Shown here one piece after another: positions 28,851 through 36,801 of a stretch of DNA of 64,000 nt; within the stretch, counting starts at the first letter, position 1, and each line of letters begins with the position of its first letter. The translations under genes and the position numbers were made by a program. The stretch is from Micromonospora rhizosphaerae. Its GTDB lineage: Bacteria; Actinomycetota; Actinomycetes; Mycobacteriales; Micromonosporaceae. The notes below the pieces were generated by a model. It made no database searches. It saw only the letters and a program-made list of their open reading frames with translations, and was not told the origin of the DNA. The stretch is from the NCBI RefSeq assembly GCF_900091465.1, contig NZ_FMHV01000002.1, positions 4,836,001 to 4,900,000 of the forward strand, in the 5' to 3' direction.

Positions 28851-29806
28851 TTCGCGCCAACTTTCTCGTCGGTGGGGCGGCCGGTCAGCGCCAGGAAGAC
28901 GTCGTCGAGATCGGGGGTGTGCAGGGACAGCGCGTCGACCTCGATCGACGCGCCGTCGAGCCGGTCGAGCAGGGCCTTCACCGAGCGGACGCTGCCGTCA
29001 CTCGGCACCTGCAGCGTGAGGGCCTCGTTGTCACGCGCCGCCGTCGGCAGCGCGCGGGCCGCCGCGTCGAAACCAACCGGGTCGCCGAACCGCAACCGGA
29101 CATGACCACCCGGGATGCGTCGCTTCAGCTCGTCCGGGGTTCCCTCGGCAACCAGCCGTCCCTGGTCGAGCAGCGCGATCCGCCCGGCGAGGTGATCGGC
29201 CTCCTCCAGATACTGGGTGGTCAGGAAGATGGTCACGCCACCCGCCACCAGTTCCTTGATGATCTGCCACATCATCCGCCGGCTGCGCGGGTCCAGACCG
29301 GTCGTCGGTTCGTCGAGGAAGATCAGCCGCGGCCGGCCCACGAGCGTCATCGCCAGGTCCAGCCGTCGCCGCATCCCGCCCGAATAGGTGGACACGGGTT
29401 TCCCGGCCGCCTCCGCCAGGTCAAACCGCTCCAGCAGGTCGGCCACGATCCGACGTCCCTCGACGCGGCCCAGGTGCCGCAGGTCCGCCATCAACCGGAG
29501 GTTCTCCGCGCCGGTGAGCAGGTTGTCCACGGCGGAGAACTGCCCGGTGACGCCGATGGCGGCCCGCACCCGGTCCGGCTCGCTCGTCAGGTCGTGGCCA
29601 AGGATCCGGACGTCGCCGCCGTCCGCCCGGATCAACGTCGAGAGGATCTGGACCATCGTGGTCTTGCCCGCGCCGTTCGGGCCGAGCAGGGAGAAGACCG
29701 AGGCCTCCGGTACGTGCAGGTCGATGCCGTCGAGCACGACATGATCGCCGTACGACTTGCGCAGGCCGGTCACGGCGATCGCCGGCCCTGGAATGGTCGT
29801 CGTCAT
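28847..29806 (-). CDS. ABC transporter ATP-binding protein, DrrA-type
   Basis: The 319-residue protein has Walker A GPNGAGKTT, signature YSGGMRRRLD, Walker B LIFLDEPTTGLDP and a C-terminal DrrA-like tail ending in DDVFLALTGRPTDE. It would energise export through the permease encoded right after it. ATG 29806 begins MTTTIPGPAIAV. The family is known for resistance to drugs such as daunorubicin, but no drug can be inferred here. Confidence 0.9.
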   Translation of the reverse strand: MTTTIPGPAIAVTGLRKSYGDHVVLDGIDLHVPEASVFSLLGPNGAGKTTMVQILSTLIRADGGDVRILGHDLTSEPDRVRAAIGVTGQFSAVDNLLTGAENLRLMADLRHLGRVEGRRIVADLLERFDLAEAAGKPVSTYSGGMRRRLDLAMTLVGRPRLIFLDEPTTGLDPRSRRMMWQIIKELVAGGVTIFLTTQYLEEADHLAGRIALLDQGRLVAEGTPDELKRRIPGGHVRLRFGDPVGFDAAARALPTAARDNEALTLQVPSDGSVRSVKALLDRLDGASIEVDALSLHTPDLDDVFLALTGRPTDEKVGAK

Positions 29807-29853
29807 GCCCGTAGCGTGCCGGCGGCGGGGATCACCGCGGTTTCACCACGGTT

Positions 29854-30894
29854 TCAGCGCTGAAGGTGATCAGGAGTTGCCCCGGTCGGTCGACCACGCG
29901 GGGGTTCGGCCCGCTGGAAGATGCCGAAGAGCCAGAGCAGCGACGGCACGAGCAGCAGCGCTCCGATGACCAGGACCACCAGCACGGTGGCGAGGACGGT
30001 GGGGTCCCCGGCCGCGTGCGCGACGTCGAGGCCGGGACTAAGCAGGACGGGGTACTGTGCCGCGCCCCACGCCCACAGGACGGCGGCGACGGCGAGGGCG
30101 GCGGTGACCCGGACCAACCGGTACCGGCCGGCGGCGATCAGGACCAGGGAGCCGATGCCGGCGGCGAGGGACAGCAGCACCAGGGGCAGCGCGCGCCCGC
30201 CCAGATCGGCGAAGAGGTCCGGTGCGTCGACGGCCACCACGGCGAGACCGGCGAGGGCGCCGGCACCGACGAGCACACCGGTGACCAGGGCCCGACGACG
30301 GAACTGGGCGACCAGCTCGGGAGCTCCGGCCCGCCGGGCGTCGTGGAGCAGGTACACCGCGGCCAGATAGGCGCAGACGCCGATGGCGAGCAGGCCGCTG
30401 TAGATGGAGGTGGGGTTGAGCCAGCTGCCCCAGATGTCGCCTTGGGCGATGCCGGGAGGTACGCGCCCGGAGGCGAGCGCACCGACGATCGCACCGAGGA
30501 AGAACGGGGTGGCGAGCGAGGAGAGCGCGAACGTCGCACCGTAGAGCCGCTGTTGGGCCAACGTATGGCTGGCCTTGCGGAAGGCGAATGCGGCTCCCCG
30601 GCCGATGATGCCGAACGCGGCCAGGGTGAGCGGGATGTAGAGGGTGGAGGCGAAGGCCGCGAACGCCGGCGGGAAGGCGGTCCAGAACAGTGTGATCACC
30701 AGGATCAGCCAGACGTGGTTGGCCTCCCAGACCGGGGCGATGGAGTGTTCGATCAGCTTCCGCCGACCGGCACCGCGACGGGTGCCGCCGGACAGCAGGT
30801 CCCAGATGCCGGCACCGAAGTCGGCCCCGGCGAACAGGGTGTACAGGGTCAGTCCGAGCAGGAGGACCCCGAGCAGGATGTCGGCGATGGTCAC
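29854..30894 (-). CDS. cydB: Cytochrome bd oxidase subunit II
   Basis: This 346-residue membrane protein starts VTIADILLGVLLLG and has the family segments FAGADFGAGIWDLLSGG and PVWEANHVWLILVITLFWTAF. About eight or nine helices are present. GTG 30894 overlaps the cydA stop in a GTGA, so the subunits are co-translated. CydB pairs with CydA as a quinol oxidase that works at low oxygen. The longer frame upstream of GTG 30894 runs inside cydA and is not coding. Confidence 0.93.
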   Translation of the reverse strand: MTIADILLGVLLLGLTLYTLFAGADFGAGIWDLLSGGTRRGAGRRKLIEHSIAPVWEANHVWLILVITLFWTAFPPAFAAFASTLYIPLTLAAFGIIGRGAAFAFRKASHTLAQQRLYGATFALSSLATPFFLGAIVGALASGRVPPGIAQGDIWGSWLNPTSIYSGLLAIGVCAYLAAVYLLHDARRAGAPELVAQFRRRALVTGVLVGAGALAGLAVVAVDAPDLFADLGGRALPLVLLSLAAGIGSLVLIAAGRYRLVRVTAALAVAAVLWAWGAAQYPVLLSPGLDVAHAAGDPTVLATVLVVLVIGALLLVPSLLWLFGIFQRAEPPRGRPTGATPDHLQR

Positions 30895-32258
30895 GGCCCG
30901 GTTTCCGCCGCCGCCGGTGCCCCCTCCTGCGGCGCCACCGGCTCCTCGCGGTGCCGGGCCATCCGACGCAGCACCAGGATGGTCGCGACCGTCAGCACCA
31001 GGTAGACGCTGGCAACGAGCACCAGACCGGCGGCCAGGCCGGGGGCGGGGTTGACGGCGGCCGAGGTACGCAGCACCCCGTACACGATCCAGGGTTGCCG
31101 GCCGACCTCGGTGACCACCCACCCGGCCTCGACCGCAAACGCTGCGGCGACTCCGCTGAGCGCCGCCGCGCGGAGGAACCAGGGCGAGCGGGGTGGGCCA
31201 CGCCGGCGCCACCACGACAGCCCCCACCACGCGGCGAGCCCCACCAGCGCAGAGCCGACCGCGACCATCAACTGGAACGCCCACTTCACGATCGTCACGG
31301 GAGGCTCCTGGTCGTCCGGCACCTGGTCGAGCCCCGGCACCACGGCGTTCGCGTCCCATTTGGCCAACAGGGACAGGGCGTTGGGGATCTCCACCGCATA
31401 GCGGAGTTCGCCGTCGCGGTAGACGCCGCCGAGGGAGAGCGGGGCGCCCGCCTGGGTGCGGCCGAGCCCTTCTATCGCGGCCAGTTTGGTCGGCTGGTAC
31501 TCCCCGACAAAGCGGGCGGCCCAGTCGCCGACCACGACCTGCACCGGGGCGAAGAGGGCGGCCACGGTGAACGGAATGGCGAACCCCAGCCGGTGGTACC
31601 GGTCCCGGCGACCGCGCAGCAGCGCGACGGCGTACACGCTGGCGATGCCGAAGCCGGTGACCATGAACGCCGCGATGATCATGTGTACCGTCTGCGGTGG
31701 GGTTGCCGGGTTGAACATGGCCGCCCACGGCCGTACGTTCGTCGCCCTGCCGGAGACCAGGTCGAAGCCGCGCGGCTGGTTCATCCAGGCGTTCGCGGAC
31801 ACCACGAAGAACGCGGACGCGACCCCGGCCACGCAGACCGGCAGGCCGGACAGCAGGTGCGCGCGCGGTGGAAGCCGGTCCCACGCGTACAGGTAGATGC
31901 CCACGAAGATGGCCTCGATGAAGAAGGCGAAGCCCTCCAGCGCGAACGGCAGCCCGATCACATCACCGAACGCCCCCATCAGGCCGGGCCAGAGCAGCCC
32001 CATCTCGAACGACAGGATCGTCCCCGAGACCGCGCCGACCGCGAACAGGACACCCATGACCGAGGCCCACCGGCGGGCCAGCCGGGTGTAGACGACGTCA
32101 CCGGTACGCAGCCCCCGCCACTCGGCGAAGACCGTGACCGCTGGCATGCCGACCCCGAACGCGGCGATGACGATGTGCCAGCCGAGCGACAACGCCATCT
32201 GCAGCCGCGCCGCCATCAGGTCAGCCGGAATGGCGTCCTGCGCCAGGAAGTGCAGCAA
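30891..32258 (-). CDS. cydA: Cytochrome bd oxidase subunit I
   Basis: This 455-residue membrane protein carries conserved CydA features: the haem ligand segment MALSLGWHIVIAAFGVGMP, the FEMGLLWPGLMGAFGDVIGL stretch and NAWMNQPRGF. The region between helices VI and VII is short, as in the cyanide-insensitive type with a short Q-loop. TTG 32258 was chosen because GGGAGG lies six bases upstream, giving MLHFLAQDAIPADLM; an upstream ATG at 32288 has no such site. Neither cydC nor cydD is in the window. Confidence 0.9.
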   Translation of the reverse strand: MLHFLAQDAIPADLMAARLQMALSLGWHIVIAAFGVGMPAVTVFAEWRGLRTGDVVYTRLARRWASVMGVLFAVGAVSGTILSFEMGLLWPGLMGAFGDVIGLPFALEGFAFFIEAIFVGIYLYAWDRLPPRAHLLSGLPVCVAGVASAFFVVSANAWMNQPRGFDLVSGRATNVRPWAAMFNPATPPQTVHMIIAAFMVTGFGIASVYAVALLRGRRDRYHRLGFAIPFTVAALFAPVQVVVGDWAARFVGEYQPTKLAAIEGLGRTQAGAPLSLGGVYRDGELRYAVEIPNALSLLAKWDANAVVPGLDQVPDDQEPPVTIVKWAFQLMVAVGSALVGLAAWWGLSWWRRRGPPRSPWFLRAAALSGVAAAFAVEAGWVVTEVGRQPWIVYGVLRTSAAVNPAPGLAAGLVLVASVYLVLTVATILVLRRMARHREEPVAPQEGAPAAAETGP

Positions 32259-32331
32259 CCGATGCCTCCCATCGATTGCGCACATCATCGCAACGACATC
32301 GGACGTATGGGCAGGAATGCGAGATCTCCCG

Positions 32332-32337
32332 TACCCT
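32332..32337 (+). promoter_or_regulatory. Possible -10 box upstream of the 32391 membrane gene
   Basis: TACCCT lies about 50 bases before the ATG at 32391. It is consistent with a normal leader carrying the GAGGGAG ribosome site, but the -35 is unclear. Confidence 0.35.
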
Positions 32338-32390
32338 CGGGGCCGGTGCCAGCGTGAGGCACTGCCCTGGCAGATGAGGGAGCCGCGACC

Positions 32391-33293
32391 ATGGCAGTGC
32401 TCGACCGGTCGTCCAGCAAACCGCGATGGGCGGACGCGGCCGGCGTTCTTGCCCTCGTCGTCACCATGATTCTGACTGCCCGCCAGCTACGCCCGCTGAC
32501 CGAGGCTGGTGCCTTCCTCCTGCGTACGGGCGAAACGCTGAGTGTCGTGCCGGTATGGGCCTGGCCCCGAGCAGCGGCCTGGGTCGCGATCAGCGTCGCC
32601 GTCCTCTTCCGGGCACGGACCGCCGCGGTGCTAGGCGCCTGGGCGGCCGTGCTGTACGAGATCGTCGTGGTCATGCTGCGGATCAACGGCGACCCGCGCT
32701 ACGACGTGCCCTTTGACCTGCTGGTGTGGCCGTTGCTGCTGGCGATCGCGGCGGCGTTCCTGTTGACCCTGTCGGCTCGGGCTCCGCACGGCCTCGACCT
32801 GCTCGGGCGCCATGGACGTCGGCTACTCGCAGCAGCGGCCACGGTCACCACACTCACCGCGGTGGCGATTCCGATCCTGGGCGATTACCACCCGCCGCCC
32901 CCCGCGGACTCCATCGACCGTGGGTTCCACGCCAGCTTCGTCTTCCCGTCGCAGCTCGCCGACGCTGTCGCCGGCGCGACGTTCGCGGTTGTGCTGGCCC
33001 TCGCCCTGGCCGCGGTCAGCGGCGTCGACCGGGCCGTCCGCCCCCGGGTGTACGCGCTGTCGGGGGCGGGCATCGCCGGATTCGTCGCGATCCAGCTCGG
33101 CCTGCCCCAGCCATTCGGTTTGTCGATCGTGCCGGCGCCGTCGCGACCCACCCAGGCCGTGGTCCTCGTGATCGGACCGGGCCTCGTCCTCGGCGCTGGT
33201 CTGTTGTTGATTCGGTTCAGCGAGCGGCACCGCCCTACAGTCGACGGCATCGATCGACGGAAGGACCCCTCATGGACGAGCGCGACGGGATGA
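32391..33293 (+). CDS. Hypothetical integral membrane protein
   Basis: The 300-residue protein has about seven hydrophobic helices and starts MAVLDRSSSKPRWADAAGVL. The ATG at 32391 has GAGGGAG eight bases upstream. No recognisable family motif is seen. It is divergent from cydAB and overlaps the next gene by 22 bases, so the two are probably one operon. Confidence 0.75.
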   Translation: MAVLDRSSSKPRWADAAGVLALVVTMILTARQLRPLTEAGAFLLRTGETLSVVPVWAWPRAAAWVAISVAVLFRARTAAVLGAWAAVLYEIVVVMLRINGDPRYDVPFDLLVWPLLLAIAAAFLLTLSARAPHGLDLLGRHGRRLLAAAATVTTLTAVAIPILGDYHPPPPADSIDRGFHASFVFPSQLADAVAGATFAVVLALALAAVSGVDRAVRPRVYALSGAGIAGFVAIQLGLPQPFGLSIVPAPSRPTQAVVLVIGPGLVLGAGLLLIRFSERHRPTVDGIDRRKDPSWTSATG

Positions 33294-33778
33294 CGTTCCG
33301 CACGTCCATCCGCCTCATGTTCATGGTCATGCTGCTGATCGGCTTCCTGGCCTGGGTCTTCGTCCAAGCCGTGTACTCACTCGTCGCCGGGCGGTTGCCG
33401 ACCGACCTGATGAGCACCGCCGCGTCGGGCATCCTCTACGCTGTCGCCTTCAGCGCTCTCTCGCTCGCCCTGCACCGCCGCAACTGGCCGTCGGTCCACG
33501 TCAGCGATCCCGCGCTCGGGCTGGCCGGGAAGGGGCGAGCGGCCGAGCTCCCATGGCCGGCGATCCAGTCGGCGACGGTCCACCGTCCTGGCCCGTTCGC
33601 CATGCTCCAGGTCACCCTCCAACCCGGAGCGGTCGTGCCGTCCGCCACCACGCTTCGGCCACGCATGTGTGCTGGCCAGCCTGTCTACACAGTCAACGTC
33701 GGCCTGCTTCGGCCCGCGACGAGGGTCCTACGTACCGAGCTCGCCCGCCACCTGCCAGAGGTCGCCTCCGGACCCTGA
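33272..33778 (+). CDS. Hypothetical small membrane protein with a soluble C-terminal domain
   Basis: The 168-residue protein starts MDERDGMTFRTSIRLMF and has two hydrophobic helices (about residues 11-35 and 45-65), then a soluble stretch with PGPFAMLQVTLQPGAVVP that may be a PH-like or beta-rich domain. The ATG at 33272 has GGAAGGA upstream and overlaps the end of the preceding membrane gene, pointing to coupled translation. The function is unknown. Confidence 0.7.
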   Translation: MDERDGMTFRTSIRLMFMVMLLIGFLAWVFVQAVYSLVAGRLPTDLMSTAASGILYAVAFSALSLALHRRNWPSVHVSDPALGLAGKGRAAELPWPAIQSATVHRPGPFAMLQVTLQPGAVVPSATTLRPRMCAGQPVYTVNVGLLRPATRVLRTELARHLPEVASGP

Positions 33779-33835
33779 TTCCCGCTTCGAAGTGACTCGG
33801 GGCGACCACCGCCCACAGCCCGGCTCAGGGATTAG

Positions 33836-33925
33836 ATCCCCGCCGCGTTCCTCGTCACCGCCGCGCTCAGCTTCGTGATGCTCGGCGAGGCGGTCCGCGA
33901 GGCGCTCGATCCCAAACTGCGCTGA
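33836..33925 (+). pseudogene. C-terminal relic of an oligopeptide ABC permease (DppC-like)
   Basis: A 29-codon open frame after an in-frame TAG reads IPAAFLVTAALSF followed by VMLGEAVREALDPKLR and a stop at 33923-33925. DppC/OppC permeases end in a hydrophobic helix followed by LG.GLRDALDP.LR, so this is probably the very end of such a gene whose body is lost. There is no start codon. Nothing else is visible in the 33779-34066 gap apart from the promoter area of the DUF2267 gene. Confidence 0.6.
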
Positions 33926-34066
33926 ACGAGCACATACGATGCCGGGGTCGCAAGGTCGCCCACGGTTCGCTCCAGGCCATGCCGGAACAGGAATATCAGC
34001 GCGCCACCCGTTTGTGGGCGGTAGCCGAGGGTAGCCACGCCGTGTCCGGGATCGGAGGGACGGGGC

Positions 34067-34456
34067 ATGGCTGAGCTGCAGTTCTACGAAAAGGTGGCCG
34101 CACGGGCGGGCGTCCCGCCGGAGACGGCGCAATCCCTGACCGAGGCCACCCTGCGTACCCTCTCGGAGCGGATCAGCGGCGGCGAGGCGGCAGACCTGGC
34201 TGACCACGTGGCGCACGAGTTGCGCCCGTTCGTGGCCAAGGCACCACCGGAGGAACCGGAGGTGTTCGCGTACGACGAATTCCTGCGGCGGGTGGCGGAC
34301 CGCGCGGGGGTGGACCAGGGCGTCGCGGAGCGCGGCGTGCGAGCCGTCCTGCAGACCTTGCATCGCGTGGTGGGCCACGACGAGTTCGAGGACGCCATGT
34401 CGCAGCTGCCGGCGGACATCCGGGCGCTGGCCCAGCCCGTGCCCCGCGGGGCGTGA
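34067..34456 (+). CDS. DUF2267 protein
   Basis: This 129-residue protein has two helical half-repeats: FYEKVAARA..ATLRTLSERI..EAADLADHV and FLRRVADRA..AVLQTLHRVV..DAMSQLPADIRAL. The ATG at 34067 follows GGAGGGA. It is the first of three consecutive DUF2267 genes here (with a fourth at 8600). The function is unknown; a stress-linked role is inferred from the family and the neighbouring PfpI-family gene. Confidence 0.9.
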   Translation: MAELQFYEKVAARAGVPPETAQSLTEATLRTLSERISGGEAADLADHVAHELRPFVAKAPPEEPEVFAYDEFLRRVADRAGVDQGVAERGVRAVLQTLHRVVGHDEFEDAMSQLPADIRALAQPVPRGA

Positions 34457-34539
34457 CCGCGGGGATCTCCACACGCGCCGTTTTGCCAGACACACCTCGG
34501 GTAAGCGGCGCTGATTCGCCGCGAGAGGAGGAGCAGCAG

Positions 34540-35031
34540 ATGAACGGTTCCGAGTTCGTCGACTCGGTTGCCCGGCACTCCGGCATCCCGCAGGCGCAGG
34601 CTGACGCCCTCACCCGCGCCACCCTGCAGACGCTGGCTGAACGGCTCACCGCAGGCGAGGCGAGGGATCTTGGCGAGCAGCTGCCCAGGGAGTTACGGGA
34701 TGACCTGTGTCAGGCCCAGGGAGGCGCCGAGCCGTTCGGGCTGGCGGAGTTCCTCCAGCGCGTCAGCTCACGCGCCGGTGTGGATGCGGCCCTGGCCGAC
34801 AAGAGCGTGCCCGCGGTGTTCAAGACGATCTGCAAAGAGGTCACCAGCGACGAGTTCGACGACATGATGGCTCAGCTTCCGGAGGAGTTCTGGGACGTGC
34901 GCGAGCCGGCCGGGGCACGGGTCGGGGTGGAACGGCGCCCGGAGGTACCGGCACGAAGCAGAACAGCAGCCGACGCCGGTCGCGGACGCCGCGACGCCCC
35001 GGAGATGGTCCGGAAGGAGAACCCGCGGTGA
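34540..35031 (+). CDS. DUF2267 protein with a basic C-terminal tail
   Basis: The 163-residue protein has the two DUF2267 half-repeats (FVDSVARHS..ATLQTLAERL..GEARDLGEQLP, then FLQRVSSRA..AVFKTICKEV..FDDMMAQLPEEFWDV) plus an extra Arg-rich tail of about 38 residues (VGVERRPEVPARSRTAADAG). ATG 34540 lies after GAGGAGGAGC. Its stop overlaps the next gene's GTG. The tail may bind nucleic acid, or may be a disordered linker. Confidence 0.9.
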   Translation: MNGSEFVDSVARHSGIPQAQADALTRATLQTLAERLTAGEARDLGEQLPRELRDDLCQAQGGAEPFGLAEFLQRVSSRAGVDAALADKSVPAVFKTICKEVTSDEFDDMMAQLPEEFWDVREPAGARVGVERRPEVPARSRTAADAGRGRRDAPEMVRKENPR

Positions 35032-35423
35032 ACTACGCCGAGTTTCTGGAAGCGGTGGCGGAGCGGGCGGGCCTGCCACCCGCGGAGGCGGCGAACGTCA
35101 TCCGAGCCACGCTCAAGACATTGGCGGAACGGGTCAGTGGAGGACAGGCTTCCGACCTGGCCGAGCAGCTTCCCGAGGAGTTCCGGGGGCACCTGTACAA
35201 GGAAGTGGATTTCGCCGAACGGCTCGATCTGCCCGAGTTCCTGCATGAGATACGGGCGCGCGCGGGAGTGGGTGATGATCAGCGGGCCGCCGAGGCTGCC
35301 CGCGCCGTGTTGACGACCGTACGCGACGCGGTGAGCGCCGAAGAAATCAAGGACCTGGAATCGGAGCTGCCGAAGGACATTCGGCAACTGCTTCATCCGG
35401 TACGCCGCGGAGTCGGGGCGTGA
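35028..35423 (+). CDS. DUF2267 protein
   Basis: The 131-residue protein begins VNYAEFLEAVAERAGLPPAE and has the two half-repeats with ATLKTLAERVSGGQASDLAE and AVLTTVRDAVSAEEIKDLES. GTG 35028 overlaps the preceding stop (GTGA), and GAAGGAG lies upstream, so translation is coupled. It is the third of the run and precedes the PfpI-family gene. Confidence 0.9.
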   Translation: MNYAEFLEAVAERAGLPPAEAANVIRATLKTLAERVSGGQASDLAEQLPEEFRGHLYKEVDFAERLDLPEFLHEIRARAGVGDDQRAAEAARAVLTTVRDAVSAEEIKDLESELPKDIRQLLHPVRRGVGA

Positions 35424-35454
35424 AGCGAGCCGTGTAGGGAGAGGAGCTCAGTCG

Positions 35455-36039
35455 ATGCCCGTGCCGCAGACACCACTGATCGGAAAGACCGTGGCCTTCC
35501 TGGCCACCGACGGCGTCGAGGAGGTCGAGTACACCCAACCGCGCCGGGCGGCCGAGCAGGCAGGCGCACAGGTCCACCTCATCTCCATCAAGTCCGCACC
35601 GATCCAGTCCATGCAGCACGACATACATCCGTCGAACACCTACCCGGTCGACCGGACCGTCCAAGAGGCCGACCCGGCGGCGTACGACGCGTTGGTGCTG
35701 CCGGGCGGGGCGGTCAATCCGGATCGGCTCCGGCTCAACCCCGATGCGATCCGGTTCATCCGTGCATTCTTCGAGCAGCAGAAGCCGGTCGCGGCGATCT
35801 GCCACGGCCCGTGGACGCTGGTGGAGGCGGGCCTGGTCGCCGGCCGGACCCTGACCTCGTACCCGAGCCTGCGGACCGACATCACCAACGCCGGGGGCAA
35901 CTGGGTGAACGAGCCGGTGCACGTCGAGAACGGGCTGGTGACCAGCCGCGGCCCGAACGACATCCCCGCCTTCTGCGACAAGATGGTCGAGGAGATCACG
36001 GAGGGTCGACATGTCGGGCGGATGATGCCGGCCCGCTGA
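35455..36039 (+). CDS. DJ-1/PfpI family protein
   Basis: This 194-residue protein has VAFLATDGVEEVEY near the N-terminus and the nucleophile elbow AAICHGPWTLVEAG with the catalytic Cys at about residue 121, typical of PfpI/DJ-1 glutamine-amidotransferase-like proteins. Members act as proteases, glyoxalases or chaperone-like stress proteins. ATG 35455 is preceded by GGGAGAGGAG. It sits 31 bases after the third DUF2267 gene and may share its operon. Confidence 0.9.
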   Translation: MPVPQTPLIGKTVAFLATDGVEEVEYTQPRRAAEQAGAQVHLISIKSAPIQSMQHDIHPSNTYPVDRTVQEADPAAYDALVLPGGAVNPDRLRLNPDAIRFIRAFFEQQKPVAAICHGPWTLVEAGLVAGRTLTSYPSLRTDITNAGGNWVNEPVHVENGLVTSRGPNDIPAFCDKMVEEITEGRHVGRMMPAR

Positions 36040-36117
36040 TCCGGGGCCGCGTGGCGGCGGCCGGGCCCGGCGGTAGCTGGCCGGGTTGAACCCCGGCGGC
36101 ACGCGGGGGTGTTGCGG

Positions 36118-36123
36118 TAGAAC
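36118..36123 (+). promoter_or_regulatory. Possible -10 box of a leaderless promoter for the TMEM175-type channel
   Basis: TAGAAC ends six bases before GTG 36130. It deviates from TANNNT at the last base, so it is a weaker case. Confidence 0.35.
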
Positions 36124-36129
36124 CGTGGA

Positions 36130-36747
36130 GTGAGCCGAACTCGGCTGGAGGAATTCAGCGATGGGGTCTTCGCGGTCGCGATCACGCTACTCGCGCTGAA
36201 CCTGGCGATGGCCGGCCCGGGTCACGGCCCGCTCCTGCATCAACTCGCGGACCACTGGCCCTCATTCGTCGCCTACCTGATCAGCTTCTTCACGATCGGG
36301 ATCATCTGGGTCAACCATCACGCCCTCATCGGCAACGTCGCCGTCGTCGACCGGACCCTGGCCCTCCTCAACCTCGTCCTGCTGCTGTTCGTCGTCCTCA
36401 TCCCGGTAGACACGGCGACGGTGGCCAAGTACGTCACGCTGGGCGGACAGGACGCCCGGGTGGCGGTGGTTCTGTATGCAGCTGCCTTCCTGGGGATGGG
36501 GCTCAGCTTCGGCGGGATCTTCGAATGGACCTTGCGTACGGGGCGGCTCCAGCAGCCGCTGCCGGAGCGGGCCCGTCGGGCGGCGCGGCTGCGATTCTGG
36601 ACCGGGTCGATCCTGTATCTGGCCGCGATCGCCGTCGCCTTCGTCAGCCCGCCGGTGGCGCTGGCCATCATCGGCGCCGTCCCCGTTTACTACATCTTCG
36701 AACGCACCCCGGCGGGCAGCCCTCCTGCAGACGCACGGCAGCAATGA
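36130..36747 (+). CDS. TMEM175-family (DUF1211) potassium channel-like protein
   Basis: This 205-residue protein has six membrane helices and the hallmark of TMEM175 channels at the first helix: RLEEFSDGVFAVAITLLAL. Bacterial TMEM175 proteins form potassium channels as tetramers in the membrane. The GTG at 36130 has no Shine-Dalgarno and may be leaderless. It adds a second potassium-handling system to the Kdp cluster some 12 kb away. Confidence 0.87.
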   Translation: MSRTRLEEFSDGVFAVAITLLALNLAMAGPGHGPLLHQLADHWPSFVAYLISFFTIGIIWVNHHALIGNVAVVDRTLALLNLVLLLFVVLIPVDTATVAKYVTLGGQDARVAVVLYAAAFLGMGLSFGGIFEWTLRTGRLQQPLPERARRAARLRFWTGSILYLAAIAVAFVSPPVALAIIGAVPVYYIFERTPAGSPPADARQQ

Positions 36748-36801
36748 GCCGGTGCCGAGCTGGGGTCGAGCCCGGACCACGCCTCCGGAGTTGACCCCCC
36801 G

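Noticed and set aside
24967-28860. Very long minus-strand open frame across the AfsR-like gene
   Set aside because: Its translation is rich in Arg, Gly and Pro with no domains, and it is a shadow of the real plus-strand gene in high-GC DNA.
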